A stretch of DNA of 59,575 bases. It comes from Linderina pennispora (lineage: Eukaryota; Kickxellomycota; Kickxellomycetes; Kickxellales; Kickxellaceae). The stretch's first letter is position 1. The number at the start of each line of letters is the position of its first letter. The stretch lies in NCBI RefSeq assembly GCF_002104995.1, contig NW_024468296.1, forward strand, positions 1 through 59,575, given 5' to 3'. Shown one piece after another: positions 25,401 through 37,056 of this stretch. Position numbers and translations under genes: made by a program. Under the pieces are notes generated by a model, which worked only from the letters and a program-made list of their open reading frames with translations, did not search any database and was not told where the DNA came from.

Positions 25401-28400
25401 TCTGCATGACAAGCAAGGTGCGGCGCAAGTCCATGGTCTGTTCTTCGACCTCCTTGCGCGCAATCTCTTCGCGGTGTGACATGAGGCGCAGATCGATGAT
25501 ATCCTGCATCAGTAGGTACGACAAACCAGTGACGTCCTTGGGCTCCATGGCATCAAACATGTCAGCAAAGGCGCGGTAGTCGATGCGCACCACATCCTCG
25601 ACCATGCGCATGGCCAGGCCGCTCATGTTGAGCAGCAAAGGCCGCGACAGCAAGCCGCTGCCTTGCAGGTCGCTGGCGCTCTCGGTGGTGTCCTCGGAGA
25701 GGCGGGCAATCTCAGCCTCAACATCGCGTACCTTGAGATCAAGGTAATGCAGCTCAGCGTCGATGATTTCGATGCGCTGGTTTGCCCACTCCATGGTGGT
25801 GCCGGGGGATGTCGGGTTCGTCGGCTCGTCAGCTGGATCGTGGTCGCCGTCAATATCGTCGCCCTGCAGCTGCAACAACATCATGTCGTTCTGCTCGTTC
25901 ATCAGCTCATCCTGCTTGCTCAGGTACGAGTCGCGCTCACGCAGCATCTGGCGAGCCTGCACGCAGCGCTGGAGCTCGCCCTCAAGCACCTTCTTGATGA
26001 AGGCGGCGCGCAAGAGGTTTGGAGTGTTCTCCTCTTCGGCCACGTCTCTGGCCACGCCCCAGGTGTTGTCGCGGTGCGGCAGGAACGAGAACCGCCGGCT
26101 GTCGGTGCGGCCGGTGCGCTTGCGCCGCAGGGTGGCGATCTCGCGTGCCTGCTCCTGCACCTGCAGCGCCAGGCTTTCAGAGTCAGCGGTGGCCTTGTCC
26201 AGAAGCGCCTGGTTTTCGCGCCTCAGCTGCTCGAGCTGCTCCTGCAGCTCACGTACAACGGGCACTGGAGAACTGCGACCTGGGATGTCAACACTGGATG
26301 ATTTGCGCGACACGGAGGCCTTGGCGATACGGCTCGGCTGGCGGAGCTTTGTCGGCGTCGAGGCACCGTTCTCTAGGCCCAGAGCGCGCCGGTTGGGTGG
26401 GCCATTGGAGCCCGACGATAGCGAGACCGAGGACTTGTTGGCGTTGGCCAGACGTTGGAGAGCGACATCACGCTCCTTTTGTACAATTGCCAGGGTCTCC
26501 TGTAGAAGCTCCAGCTTGGACTCATAGTGGTGGCGGACGCTGTCGATCTGCTGCTCGTGGCGCTCAGCTTGGTCAGACAGCTCGCGGTCCATGGTGTTGA
26601 GCATCTGGTCGCTCAGTATGCCCGGATTACCGTCAGTGAAGATACTGTTGGGACGGGGTGACTGAATGCCGCTGGGTGCTGAATTACCAACCGAACCCAT
26701 GGGGACAGCTGCACCAGGGTGTTTCAGCAGGGATGAATCGAGCATAGCTATGGCAGAATCAACCATCTTCATATCGACGGTGCCACCGAGATCGACAATC
26801 TTCCGGCGCAGCGAATCCCGCTCAATCTCCAGAATGGCTGCCTGGCGCACTGCCTGCTCGAGCTTCTCGGTGATTTCCATATTGACAGCCTCGAGCCGAC
26901 TGAGCTCTGCCTCGAGACGGGCCATGGTCTGACCTGCGGCCTGGTCGCTGGGCATGAGCGACGACTGGCGACGCAAAAGCTTGAGCTTGGCGATCTCACC
27001 ACGCAGCCTCGCTACCTCTGTCTTCAAAATACTGAGCTCGGCTGAGCTGTTCTTGTCAAAGTTGACAGCGACCTTGTTGCGGATATTGCGCGCGCGGTTC
27101 GCATAGCGGATTGTGTTTAGGCTCTCTGCGTGGTTCTTGTTGGATGGCGAGATACAGGCCAACATGAGGGTCTGTGAATTTCCACCCAGCGAGTCCTGCA
27201 GAAGACGGGTCAATTTGCTATCGCGGTACGGCACATGCGTCTGGCGCTTGCCCTGCTGCGTGCTATTGCCCAGTGCTGAGATGACATTACCAAGGGCCAG
27301 CAGGCCGGCGTTGATTGAGATGCCCTCTTTTACGCGCGTGCCAGCTGCGCCAGTCCGCTTTATCCGCTCAGAGCCGGCCAAGTCGACAAAGTGCATCTTT
27401 GAGATCATCAGCGGGCCATTATCCAGCGTCATGTAGTCGCTGGCAGGCGACTCCCCGCTCCTTGCTGCCTGTCCGGCTGACCGTCTGCCTTGCTGGCGCA
27501 GAATGACTGTGAAAATTGCGTGGGACCGCGATGACGTGCGATTCATATCTGTCGAGGCAGTGGTGCGCGACAGAGTGCCCTGGTGCAAAAACGAAATGAT
27601 CTCATCCTGGCTGCTAGCGGCCTTGCGCTCGACACCAACCAGAACCATGTTGCCGCGACTGTCTTCGCGAATCGAGGGCCCGCGGCTGCCGGCGATTGCT
27701 AGGCGCGGGTTCAGCAGATCAATCATGTCCTCATTGTACAGCTCCATGAATGAGACCTCGAGCGAGTACGAGAACTTGTTGTCCTCAGTCGCCCGCTTCT
27801 CGAGGCTGGTCCATATGTCGCCGATGGCACGGGGCACCACGCCCTGGGTGTCTGAAATCGCCGAGGATGTCGAGAGACCCGTGCCCATGCTGAACGTCTT
27901 TCCGCTCCCTGTCTACAATAGCGAGCCAAAAATAGACATTTGTACATCAGTAAAAGGAATCGCCCCCAATTTCTGCGACAGCAAGCGTGCATGTGTGAGA
28001 GGCGTACCTGACTATTGCCGTTGGGCGTGGTTTCATGTTCCGCAAGCGATTGGCAAAGGGTGCAAAAGGAAGAGAGAATGAGTGTTAGCCACCGGTGTCA
28101 TCGTTCTTCTATATACAGTTGCATGCATGTTTATCAGGACCAAACGTTGGCTGCGCTGTCCGACTGCCGCCACCAGTGCCCCCGTTGAAGTAAAAATAGC
28201 CGTTCTATTTGCGTCCCCTCGTTCACAGTTCGCTATCAAATACGCAATTGCATCATCACCTCTCCCTCGCTTACCCGTATGCCAGCACGGTGGCGTTGTA
28301 TCTACACAGGTAACTGCTGCATTAGTCCCATGCGTCCAGTTGATAGCAATGCCGGTCCATGTCGCACGTCATGCGAGAAACCTACCCTTTGAGAAACTGG

Positions 28401-28686
28401 CGTACGAGCGGTAGAACTGCGTCCTCGTAGACCTGTTCCTGCGTGACCTCCGGTGCAAACACATGGTCGAACGTGAATGCGCGGTCGGCGCCGATGACTA
28501 TCTGAGGCACGCCAGGCAGCTGCGTGACGCATTCCGACTCCCCATTTACCTGCTCCTGCGGCGACAGTGGCCGCACACGTAGCGCAACCCTATATGACCA
28601 AGGAGGCTCTGTGAGCACTAATGAAATAGGACCAGACAAGCTGTTCGCATACAGATCGATACTCACCTTACTGAAGCCGACGACAT
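22495..28686 (-). CDS. Kinesin-4 family motor protein (KIF4/KIF21-like)
   Basis: Microtubule motor of the chromokinesin-type kinesin-4 family, about 1,890 residues. Exons: 28672-28686 (MSSAS, start inferred because the next exon has no ATG), 28386-28606 (motor start VALRVRPLSP), 28275-28301 (YNATVLAYG), a 4-nt exon 28008-28011, and 27912-22495. Together they give the P-loop AYGQTGSGKT. Switch I is NRTSSRSHAIF, switch II is VDLAGSER, and INAGLLALGNVISALG is the kinesin-4 signature. The motor ends near RARNIRNKV (about 27080). Coiled-coil segments follow, then a long Ser/Pro/charged tail, presumably disordered. Introns are 28607-28671, 28302-28385, 28012-28274 and 27913-28007. No frame breaks in the 5.4-kb last exon. 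Confidence 0.92.
28008..28011 (-). other. 4-nt microexon (TCAG) of the kinesin-4 gene
   Basis: Flanked by AATAG upstream and GTACGC downstream on the minus strand. It completes the Gly codon left by the YNATVLAYG exon (GG+T) and supplies CAG (Gln), so that Y-G-Q-T-G-S-G-K-T is restored. Direct splicing of the neighbouring exons lacks exactly these four nucleotides and gives a wrong frame. I found no other [AG]-NCA[AG]-[GT] candidate between the two exons. Confidence 0.75.
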
Positions 28687-30027
28687 TTAGCTAATGACCA
28701 ACGGAAAAAGCCTTGTATATGTGAAATGCAGAAAGACGAAAGGAGAAAATAAGAAAAGGCCCGACACGAACAAGGAGAAGAAAGAGAAAAGAGGGATTGG
28801 CAAAATAGCCTTGCTCTGGGCGTCGTTGAAAGGTAAACAAGCTGGCTGCCTTTTGAAGGTCTAATGACGATACTCAAGGCGTACCAAAGAAAAAAGCTAT
28901 ATTAAACCGGCCAGGCCAGGATATGGACAGGATGAAATGAGTTGAAGAGAAGGAGAGGGAGAGAGGTGTGTGGAGAGCAGGCCGCCGTTATTCGGAGTTT
29001 CTATATTATGAGAAAGGAATTGCAAATTGCCGTTCTCTCTGATAGCCATGGGCGTCGCCTACATTGGATTTCCTAGACTTTGCGAGGATTCTACTACTCA
29101 AAAGCACTATATTAGTGATCGCACTCAAACTGCACCGATTGTTACCGTGGATGACGATTGTCACGAGTTTGCGTAACGATAACCAGGCCACCTGCGGTCC
29201 GGCTATGAGTGAACACACCATTGGATGGTACCTTGGTTTTGACCCTGTCGGCGCTCTCTCAAGCTCGGCCATATGCAACCCAGCACTCCGCACCGATTGC
29301 TCCCCTTTATTCGAGGCTGAGTGGACTCTCAGCGGCTGTACTGGTAGCTTATTTGCACAAAATGATTAGCAAGGTGGAATATACACTGAGTTGAGGTGAG
29401 GTGAAGAGAAAGTCTCCTCCCTCGGCGCTGAATACCTACGAGTCCAGTGCTATTTTGCATCACCCGCCAAGGGAGGAGTGAGTGAACACAAAGAAAAACC
29501 AGAAATACCCTGCCTCTGCTACAGAGCTATGCCCAAAACAGAACTCAAGAGGACTTGATCTATACAGTACCTACTATCTTAAGGACTGAGCTGTAAATAC
29601 TGAAACTGGAGGTCATAGAATGAATAGAATATCTTCTTGCAGTTAGAAAACATAGACTACTAAACTACCTAATATATATTTAGCTCTTCTAAATATTCTT
29701 GCTCTTATGTTATTTGAGTGCTTCTACTGAGATATAGGCTGGGTCACAGGAAATATAACTTTTCAGGATGCTGATAGGGTTTCGTAGAAATGTCCTAATA
29801 ACATCACAATAAGGTATTTAAGAAGAGTTGAATGTATATCAAGTAGTTTAGTAGCTAAGAATATCTTCTACACATGCTGAGCAAACTGCACATATTCTGG
29901 TGGGATCCAATCATATTTATTAACTGCTGCAGAGTGCAAGATCAATTAAAGAAATCAGATTCAGATCTGAAGACAGAGCAGATCTTCTTTGGTACCAACG
30001 AACTTGCCAGGTCAGCAGCTTGGTTTG
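28687..30027. other. Intergenic region upstream of the kinesin gene, no gene seen
   Basis: Holds the kinesin promoter and 5' leader (purine-rich GAAAGGAGAAAATAAG on the plus strand near 28737, so pyrimidine-rich in the kinesin direction). From about 29560 to 29880 the DNA is AT-rich with no recognisable coding sequence. Short ORFs here have no family features. Confidence 0.35.
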
Positions 30028-30121
30028 CCGACAATAGCTCAGTTGGTAGAGCGGGAGACTGTAGTGGAGCTGAAGGGCTCTTGAAATCTCTAGGCCACCT
30101 GTTCGAATCAGGTTTGTCGGA
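30028..30121 (+). tRNA. tRNA-Tyr (anticodon GTA) with 21-nt intron
   Basis: Acceptor stem CCGACAA/TTGTCGG with discriminator A at 30121; D-arm GCTCAGTTGGTAGAGC; anticodon stem GGAGA/TCTCT; T-arm ACCTG-TTCGAAT-CAGGT. The loop reads CTGTAG, then a 21-nt insert at about 30065-30085, then A. This is the canonical intron position after base 37, as expected for eukaryotic tRNA-Tyr. A T-run (CTTTTT, about 30124-30129) follows as Pol III terminator. Confidence 0.93.
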
Positions 30122-31082
30122 TTCTTTTTAGCAGCTTCCCGGTTCCCTTTGCGCTGTTCGCTAGGGCGAAGTCAGATCTGGGTCAAAGCTTTTTGACTTT
30201 TTTTGTGATTTGGAAAATAGTGTAGATGGAAAGGAGACTATATATTTATATAGCAAGGTTTGCAGCAGCTGTGTCACCATGCTGCGTTGTATGACACCCA
30301 GGGCATTAACAACACTGACGCCCCCGTAGTGATGGATTAAAGGCTGGTGCAGTTCTAAGCTAATGAGCTGCTCCACAGGGCTGTTGCTGTGTATTCATTA
30401 GCGGAAGGCTATCCATAGTTTTTCAAGGCGTGCATACAGCGTGTAAGGAAATGGGCGATATATAAATAGATTCACCAGCTGCTTGCAAAAGATAAGGCAA
30501 AATATCAGTGAACAAAGCGGTGCTGTTTCAAGCAATTGCCCCCGATCGTGACCAGCAGCATGCCGGTAGCTACTTTTTGATTCCTCTTCGACATCCTGCT
30601 TCGCTTTTAGCGAGTGGCATGAAGCATCAGCGCTATCAGCAATAGAGCCGAGTGGATATTAAGAGCTGCCATTTCCTTGTTGCGCATGCTGCTATGGGCG
30701 ATACAGCTGCTTGCTGCAGCACACAGGATGGGGCATGGTTTTGCACTTGGGTGCGGAGAGTCACGGGACTAGACGAGACGATGATCCGATTACACCGTTC
30801 AGCTGGTGGCATCAGCAGATCAAGGGATCGAACAGCCTAGAATTTTTTGTTGAGTGGGCCCACTGTGCTGCAGTCGGTGAGGCAAGAGTGTCGGTCCGCT
30901 TTGGGCAGCACACCCCCGCCCAGCGAGTGCGCTCACCAAAAGCAAGCCCTTTCCTTTCTCTGGCCACCTCCAAACTTTTCACTAGCTGAATCTACATTTT
31001 GTACAAATCTTTTATTGCCTTTTTACCACGGCTGAAAGCGCGTATACACATACCACCAAGGCTTTGAAATAAGAAAAGAAAT
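30122..31082 (+). promoter_or_regulatory. Intergenic region upstream of the Hsp110 gene
   Basis: No gene recognised between the tRNA terminator and the Hsp110 start. I looked for heat-shock elements (repeats of nGAAn) before 31083 and saw no convincing array. Pyrimidine-rich stretches occur at about 30945-30965 and 31005-31025. Confidence 0.35.
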
Positions 31083-33526
31083 ATGTCGGTTGTCGGTAAG
31101 TACTAGGGCCCAGGTGTGGGGAGAAGGAGGAGGGAGTGGCCTGTGCTGTGTGATGTACTGCTATATATATATCCTACAGTCGTCTAATATGTTCTCCATC
31201 GGATCTCTTTCTAGGATTTGACGTCGGAAACCTCCAGTCGGTTATTGCGGTGGCGCGTAACCGCGGTATCGATATTGTGGCTAACGAGGTGTCGAACCGG
31301 GCTACTCCCAGCATGGTGTCGTTTGGCAGCAAGCAGCGGTACATTGGCGAGAGCGCAAAGAACCAGGAGATGAGCAACTTCAAGAACACTGTGATCGGGC
31401 TCAAGCGCCTGATTGGGCGGTCGTTCAACGACCCGAGGTTGCAGAGTTTGAGCAGCAGTTCATCGGCGGCAAGCTGTGCGATGTTAACGGCGAGGTTGGT
31501 GTCGAGGTGAGCTACCTGGACGAGGTGACCAAGGTGAGCGCGACCCAGTTGTATGCGATGTATCTGGGCAAGCTGCGCGACATCACGGCGAAGGAGCTGA
31601 ACGGCTCAGTCTCCGATGTTGTGATCTCGGTGCCGGGCTGGTACACCGACCGCCAGCGCCGTGCTGTGCTGCAGGCGAGCAAGATTGCCGGGCTGAACCC
31701 GCTGCGGCTGATCAACGACAACGCGGCGGCGGCGCTGGGGTATGGCATCACCAAGACGGACCTGCCCGAGGACAAGGCGCGCAACGTTGTTTTTGTGGAC
31801 CTGGGCCACAGCTCGTTCTCGGTGTCGGTTGTTGCCTTCAAGAAGGGCGAGCTGACGGTCAAGGCTGTTGCGTACGACCGCAACGTTGGTGGCCGCAACT
31901 TTGACAAGGCGCTGCTGGACCACTTTGTGCAGGTGTTCAACGAGAAGTACAAGATCGATGTGCGCACCAAGGACAAGGCGATGGTGCGTCTGCTGGCGGC
32001 GTGCGAGAAGCTGAAGAAGATTCTGTCGGCCAATGCATCGGCTCCGATCACGGTCGAGAACCTGATGAACGACATTGACGCCAGCGCCATGTACTCGCGT
32101 GACGAGTTCGTGGAGCTGATTGAGCCGCTGCTGCAGCGCCTGGAGGCCCCGATCAAGCAGGCGATCAGCGACGCGAACCTGTCGGCAGACGAGATCCACT
32201 CGATCGAGCTGGTGGGCGGCTCGATCCGTATCCCGGCGGTGAAGAAGCGCCTGACGGACTTCTTTGGCCGCGAGCTGTCTTACACGCTCAACCAGGACGA
32301 GGCAGTTGCTCGCGGCTGCGCGTTCCAGTGCGCGATTGCGTCGCCGGTGTTCCGGGTGCGTGACTTTGCCATCCACGACGTCACAGCGCACCCGATCCGG
32401 TTCCAGTGGGAGGCGTCGCAGGGTAGCGACGACACGCATCTGGATGTGTTTGGGCGGTACAACACGATCCCCAGCACCAAGATGCTGACGTTCTACCGCA
32501 AGCAGCCGTTCACGATCGAGGCGTACTATGCCGACCCGGCCACCTGCCGCAGGGCACCAACCCGTGGATCGCGCGGTTCGACGTCAAGAACGTCGAGGCG
32601 ACGGCGACGGGCGATCTGTCGACGATCAAGGTCAAGGCGCGGCTGGACCAGAGCGGCGTGCTGAACATCACCAGTGCGTACACGGTCGAGGAGGTTGAGG
32701 TTGAGGAGCCGGTGCCGCAGGCGGAGCCCAAGGAGGGCGAGGAGGCGGCGGCTCCCGAGATGCGCAAGGTGAAGAAGCTGCAGAAGAAGGCGGATCTGCC
32801 GGTGTCGCAGGCGTCGCAGTGCCTGGACAACGAGACGCTGACAGCGCTGGCCAAGAAGGAGCAGGAGATGCACAAGACGGACGCGCTTGTGTTTGAGACG
32901 GAGCACGCCAAGAACTCGCTGGAGGAGTACATCTACGAGATCCGCGGCAAGGTCGAGGGCGACTGCTCGGCGTACGTGGACCCGAGCGAGCGCGACGGGT
33001 TCCTGTCGCGGCTGATGGAGGCCGAGGACTGGCTGTACGAGGACGGCGAGGACACGACCAAGGCGGCCGTATGTGGAGAAGCTGGCGACGCTGAAGGCAG
33101 TCGGCGATCCGATTGTGGAGCGGTCGCGCGAGGACCGCGAGCGGCCGGTGGCGGCGCGCGAGCTGCGCGAAATCATCGAGCAGTGGGCCGAGCGCGCGAT
33201 GTCGCAGGAGGAGCGGTATGCGCACATCACCGAGGAGGAGCGCCAGCGGGTGATTGACCGCATCGAGAAGGTGCAGAACTGGCTGGACGAGAAGCTGGAG
33301 AAGCAGAGCCTCAAGAAGAAGTGGGAGGCGCCGGTTGTGTTTGCGCACGAGATCCGCACGCAGAAGCAGGAGCTGGTGTACTTTGCCAGCCCGATCATGT
33401 CGCGGCCCAAGCCCAAGGAGGAGCCCAAGCCCGAGGAGCAGGCGGCAGCGGGCTCTGGCACGGCCACGCCCAACCCGGCCGAGGAGAAGCCGGACCAAGC
33501 CCGCCGAGGAGATGGACGTCGACTAA
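31083..33526 (+). CDS. SSE1: Hsp110 chaperone / Hsp70 nucleotide-exchange factor (Sse1)
   Basis: Cytosolic Hsp70-like protein that recharges Hsp70 with ATP and holds unfolded proteins. Exon 1 is 31083-31095 (MSVVG split codon) and the intron is 31096-31214 (GTAAGT...CTAG). The nucleotide-binding domain starts [20 protein letters not shown], then [29 protein letters not shown] and [24 protein letters not shown] in place of the usual Hsp70 TTYS loop marks Hsp110. The substrate domain and helical lid follow ([23 protein letters not shown]), ending EEMDVD at 33526. Four one-base breaks lie near 31434 (CCC run), 32535, 33066 and 33497. All fall between well-conserved blocks and fit sequence error. 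Confidence 0.93.
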
Positions 33527-33807
33527 ATTTTCATTGTTCCCACCCCAAGAAACGAATAGAACCTTCCTCTCTTTTTTCCGCTTTCTCGACGTGCCACACG
33601 GGCCCCACCACACGCAGCCGTTGATGCCGTGGTTGGAGAAAATGCACCTGATTATTGAGGAGCGCACCACCTGGTCTGCCCTTGCTGATCATCGGCTGCT
33701 GGCGTGGCCACCTCTTGTCCAGCTCGGCACCATTTTATTTTTTTCAGTTCCTCTTGTTCGGACTAGTCTATCTATTTTTAAGATTAGGCTAATTTTGCAG
33801 ACAGAGA

Positions 33808-35242
33808 ATGGCAGCAAAGGTATCAAAGAAGACGTCCGGGGCGTCGCTGCGAGGCACAGAGAGCCCGTCGAAGCTTCGGCATCGTAAGAGCAACCACGGC
33901 AACGACAAGCGGGTAAGCAGAGCAGGGGCATTTGTTTGGAATCCGCGAGTAGCAAGGATATCCAAAGGCAGGCTGCTAAGACTTTCTTGCTTTGGGCTAC
34001 TGCATGGCGATGTAGGGCGGCGAGGAGAGCGCAGCGCCGGTGCTGCTGGCGGCGGAGGAGACGCAAAAGAAGTGGCGGAACTGGCGGCAGCGGACGACGT
34101 TTACGTTTGCGATGATCGGGGGGTTCTTCACGGTGATAGCGCTGGGGCCGCTCTCGATCATGCTGATGGTGCTGTGCCTGCAGGTGCTGATCTACCGGGA
34201 GGTGATTTCGCTGGCGTCGGTGCCGAAGAAGGAGCGGTCGCTGCCGTGGTCGCGGGCAATGAACGTGTATTTCCTGATCTGCCTGGAGTACTATCTGTAT
34301 GGGCGGAATGTGCACCGGGCGATCCAGCGGCACGCGTGGCTGGAGGCGTATCTGCAGCCGCTGTTTGCGCACCACCGGTTTATCTCGTTCAGCCTGTATC
34401 TTGTGGGGTTCATGTGGTTTGTGGGGACGCTGCGCAAGGGGTACTACCGGTTCCAGATGGGGCAGTTTGCGTGGACGCACATGGCGCTGGGGCTGGTGGT
34501 GATGCAGAGCCAGTACATGATCGAGAACATCTTTGAGGGCATCTTCTGGTTCTTCCTGCCGATAGCGCTGGTGATTGTGAACGACATCTTTGCGTATGTG
34601 TTTGGGTTTTTCTTTGGGCGGCACCAGCTGATTGAGCTGAGCCCGAAGAAGACGTGGGAAGGGTACATTGGAGGCGGGCTGACGACGATGGCGTTTGGGT
34701 TCCTGTTTACGGCGGTGCTGAGCAACTGGCGGTTCATGACGTGTCCGCCGCCGAATCTGCACATGACGGCGTTTTCGGCGGTGGAGTGCGAGCTGAACCC
34801 GGTGTTTGTCGCATCCGAGTACCGGCTGCCGGCGGCTGTGGCGACGGTGCTGTCGTGGGTGTTCCGGCGCAGCATCGCGACGGTGTGGATCAAGCCGGTG
34901 CAGTTCCACTCGCTGGCGATTTCGGCGTTTGCGTCGCTGATCGCGCCGTTCGGCGGGTTCTTTGCGTCGGGCGTGAAGCGGGCGTTCAACATCAAGGACT
35001 TTGGCAACTCGATTCCGGGCCATGGCGGAGTGACGGACCGGTTCGACTGCCAGTTCTTCATGGCCGCGTTCTCGCACATTTATTATTCGAGCTTCATCAA
35101 GGTATCGACGCTGACGGCGGCCACCATGTTCAACAAGTTCCTGCTGCTGACGCCTGAGCGCCAGGTCGAGCTGTACCAGAGCATCCAGCAGTACCTGCAG
35201 ACCACGGGCTCGATTGTCGAGGAAGCGGCCAAGTCGACTTGA
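33808..35242 (+). CDS. CDS1: Phosphatidate cytidylyltransferase (CDP-diacylglycerol synthase)
   Basis: Makes CDP-diacylglycerol from CTP and phosphatidic acid in the ER, the entry to phosphatidylinositol, phosphatidylserine and cardiolipin. Exons 33808-33912 and 34016-35242 (443 aa); the intron of 103 nt starts GTAAGC and ends TGTAG, phase 0. The basic N-terminal tail (RHRKSNHGNDKR) is followed by about eight hydrophobic spans beginning FTFAMIGGFFTVIALGPLS. The family signature is complete: SGVKRAFNIKDFGNSIPGHG followed by GVTDRFD, with the metal-binding KD and DR-D residues. Upstream neighbour is Hsp110 (281 bp). The downstream Spt8 start is only 89 bp after this stop, so the two share very little space. 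Confidence 0.95.
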
Positions 35243-35331
35243 GAGGACAGTTCTCGGGATTTCTTTGTTCTCTTCTTTTGATTCCCAGTTTTTTTTTTCT
35301 AATTTCATTTATTTTTTTTTCTCTCTTCAAA

Positions 35332-36780
35332 ATGTCGGACAGCGGGTTCAATGACGACCTTTTGGAGCGTGAGCTATTTGGCGCAGAGTCGGACTCGCTG
35401 GAGGGCGGCATGGATGCCAATATGGACGTGGACGACATGCTGAGTCTCAGCGAGAGCATCACGGGACGGGCAACGCCAGCAGCAGCTACAGGCAGCACAC
35501 CAGCGCCGGTGGCCAAGCCCGGCACAGCAAAGGTCAGCCGGGCAGTGCCGCAGCTGGACATTGAGATGGACACGCCGCCAGGCGCCTTGACAGTGCTGGA
35601 GAACGCACCGCGGGCGCAGTTTGCGGCGGCCGGGCAGCGGGCGCAGAGCCGCAGATACGAGGTGGTGCCCACAGCAGCCCTGCTGAATGCATACCAGATC
35701 CACACGCTGACAGCAACAGCCGACATGCGGTGGGTGTTCAGCGGGGGCGCCGACGGATACATCAAGCGGTGGGACTTTGCAGCGACCATGAACGGCCGGC
35801 AGATGATGACGCAGGGGCAGCGGCATGCGCACGTGGACAGCGTCTCCAAGGCCGGCGTCATGGCTGGGTACTGGGAGCACTCGGACAACGACGTGCTGTC
35901 GCCGGTGTTCAGCATGGACGTGCAGGCCCAGGCGCTGTGGCTGGCGTCGGGCATGCAGAGCGGCCGCATTGCCCTGTGGAGTGTGCGCCATGACGAGGGC
36001 CGGAAGCTGCACGTGCTCAGCAAGCACCGCCAGCCCGTGTCGGTGCTGCGCATTTCCCCCGATGAGCGCGGCCTGGTCAGCGGCGCCTGGGACCGCGCTG
36101 TGCTGTACTGGGACCTGGACTCGGGTCGCCTGGCCCGCAGCTTTGCCGGCCACGCCTCGCAGATCAGCAGCATTGCCTTCCAGCCCACATGGGATGCTGC
36201 CAAATACAGTGCCTTGAAAAACTCCCCAGCAGACAACTCGCAGGCGCCAGCAGAGAACGAGGGCTTTGACTTCAAGACACCCAGCCCCGTGCTGATGACC
36301 GCCAGCATCGACGGGCAGTGTCTGCTGTGGGACGTACGCATGCGCACTGCATTGCCGCACCGCTTCGATCCGCCGCCGCGCACCCCGCCCTGGGCTGCCT
36401 CTGCGTGCTGGAGCCCCGATGGCAAGCGCATCTTCGTCGGCCGCCGCAACAACACTGTCGACGAGTACGAGTTCAACCAGGGCAACCAGCCCGTCCGATC
36501 CCTGCGCTTGCCGCCGAACTCGGGCCCTGTGACCGCGCTGGCTGCTTTGCCCAACAACCGCAGCCTGATCTGCTGCTCCACCGATAACGTGCGCATGTGG
36601 GATCTGGATGAGCAGAAGGGCGTGCGCTTTATGGTCATCCCGGGCCACCACGGCAGCACCGTGTCGTGTGCCTTGGTCGACGAGGCTGCGCGCTTCATGG
36701 TCACTGCCTGCGGGAACCGCGGGTGGGATGGCGTCAGCAACAACGTGTGCTTGTGCTATGAGATCGAGAGCGTGAAATAG
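35332..36780 (+). CDS. SPT8: SAGA complex subunit Spt8 (WD40 protein)
   Basis: Spt8 is the TBP-contacting WD-repeat subunit of the SAGA coactivator. 482 aa; the ATG at 35332 follows a T/C-rich leader. The acidic N-terminus (DSLEGGMDANMDVDDM) precedes the Spt8-specific opening RRYEVVPTAALLNAYQIHTL and GGADGYIKRWDFAATMNG, then AHVDSVSKAGVMAGYW and SPVFSMDVQAQALWLASG, followed by WD blades (SGAWDRAVLYWDLDSGR, GHASQISSIAF, DGQCLLWDVR). The reading frame is intact with no intron. The order of blocks matches yeast Spt8 and not the similar yeast WD proteins Swd or Taf5. Confidence 0.88.
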   Translation: MSDSGFNDDLLERELFGAESDSLEGGMDANMDVDDMLSLSESITGRATPAAATGSTPAPVAKPGTAKVSRAVPQLDIEMDTPPGALTVLENAPRAQFAAAGQRAQSRRYEVVPTAALLNAYQIHTLTATADMRWVFSGGADGYIKRWDFAATMNGRQMMTQGQRHAHVDSVSKAGVMAGYWEHSDNDVLSPVFSMDVQAQALWLASGMQSGRIALWSVRHDEGRKLHVLSKHRQPVSVLRISPDERGLVSGAWDRAVLYWDLDSGRLARSFAGHASQISSIAFQPTWDAAKYSALKNSPADNSQAPAENEGFDFKTPSPVLMTASIDGQCLLWDVRMRTALPHRFDPPPRTPPWAASACWSPDGKRIFVGRRNNTVDEYEFNQGNQPVRSLRLPPNSGPVTALAALPNNRSLICCSTDNVRMWDLDEQKGVRFMVIPGHHGSTVSCALVDEAARFMVTACGNRGWDGVSNNVCLCYEIESVK

Positions 36781-37056
36781 ACTCATGGGCTGGTCTGCAG
36801 CTGGGGCTATTTATCGATCGCTTTCACATGCCGCTCCTGATTGCCTGTGCTTCCCAAACAGATGGCTTGGTTTCTATTGAGAAACAGGCGTGATTCATGT
36901 TCATCCACATGAAAGTTCGGGGCGGTCCTACAAAAGCAAGCACGCCCCGTCACCTTCCACAGCCCTGGAATATGAAAATGCCCATCACGCCTCCCCTCTT
37001 TGCTAACCCACCTTTTCTCTTGTTTTTGCACTCCTCTCCTTTTTTTTCCTCTGTAA

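Noticed and set aside
30900..31082. Heat-shock elements upstream of Hsp110
   Set aside because: No inverted GAA/TTC array with correct spacing could be found.
33689..35308. 539-codon ORF antisense to CDP-diacylglycerol synthase
   Set aside because: Low-complexity Arg/His-rich shadow of a gene with a complete family signature on the other strand.
35374..36786. 470-codon ORF antisense to Spt8
   Set aside because: Open because of high GC; the plus-strand frame has clear WD40/Spt8 features.
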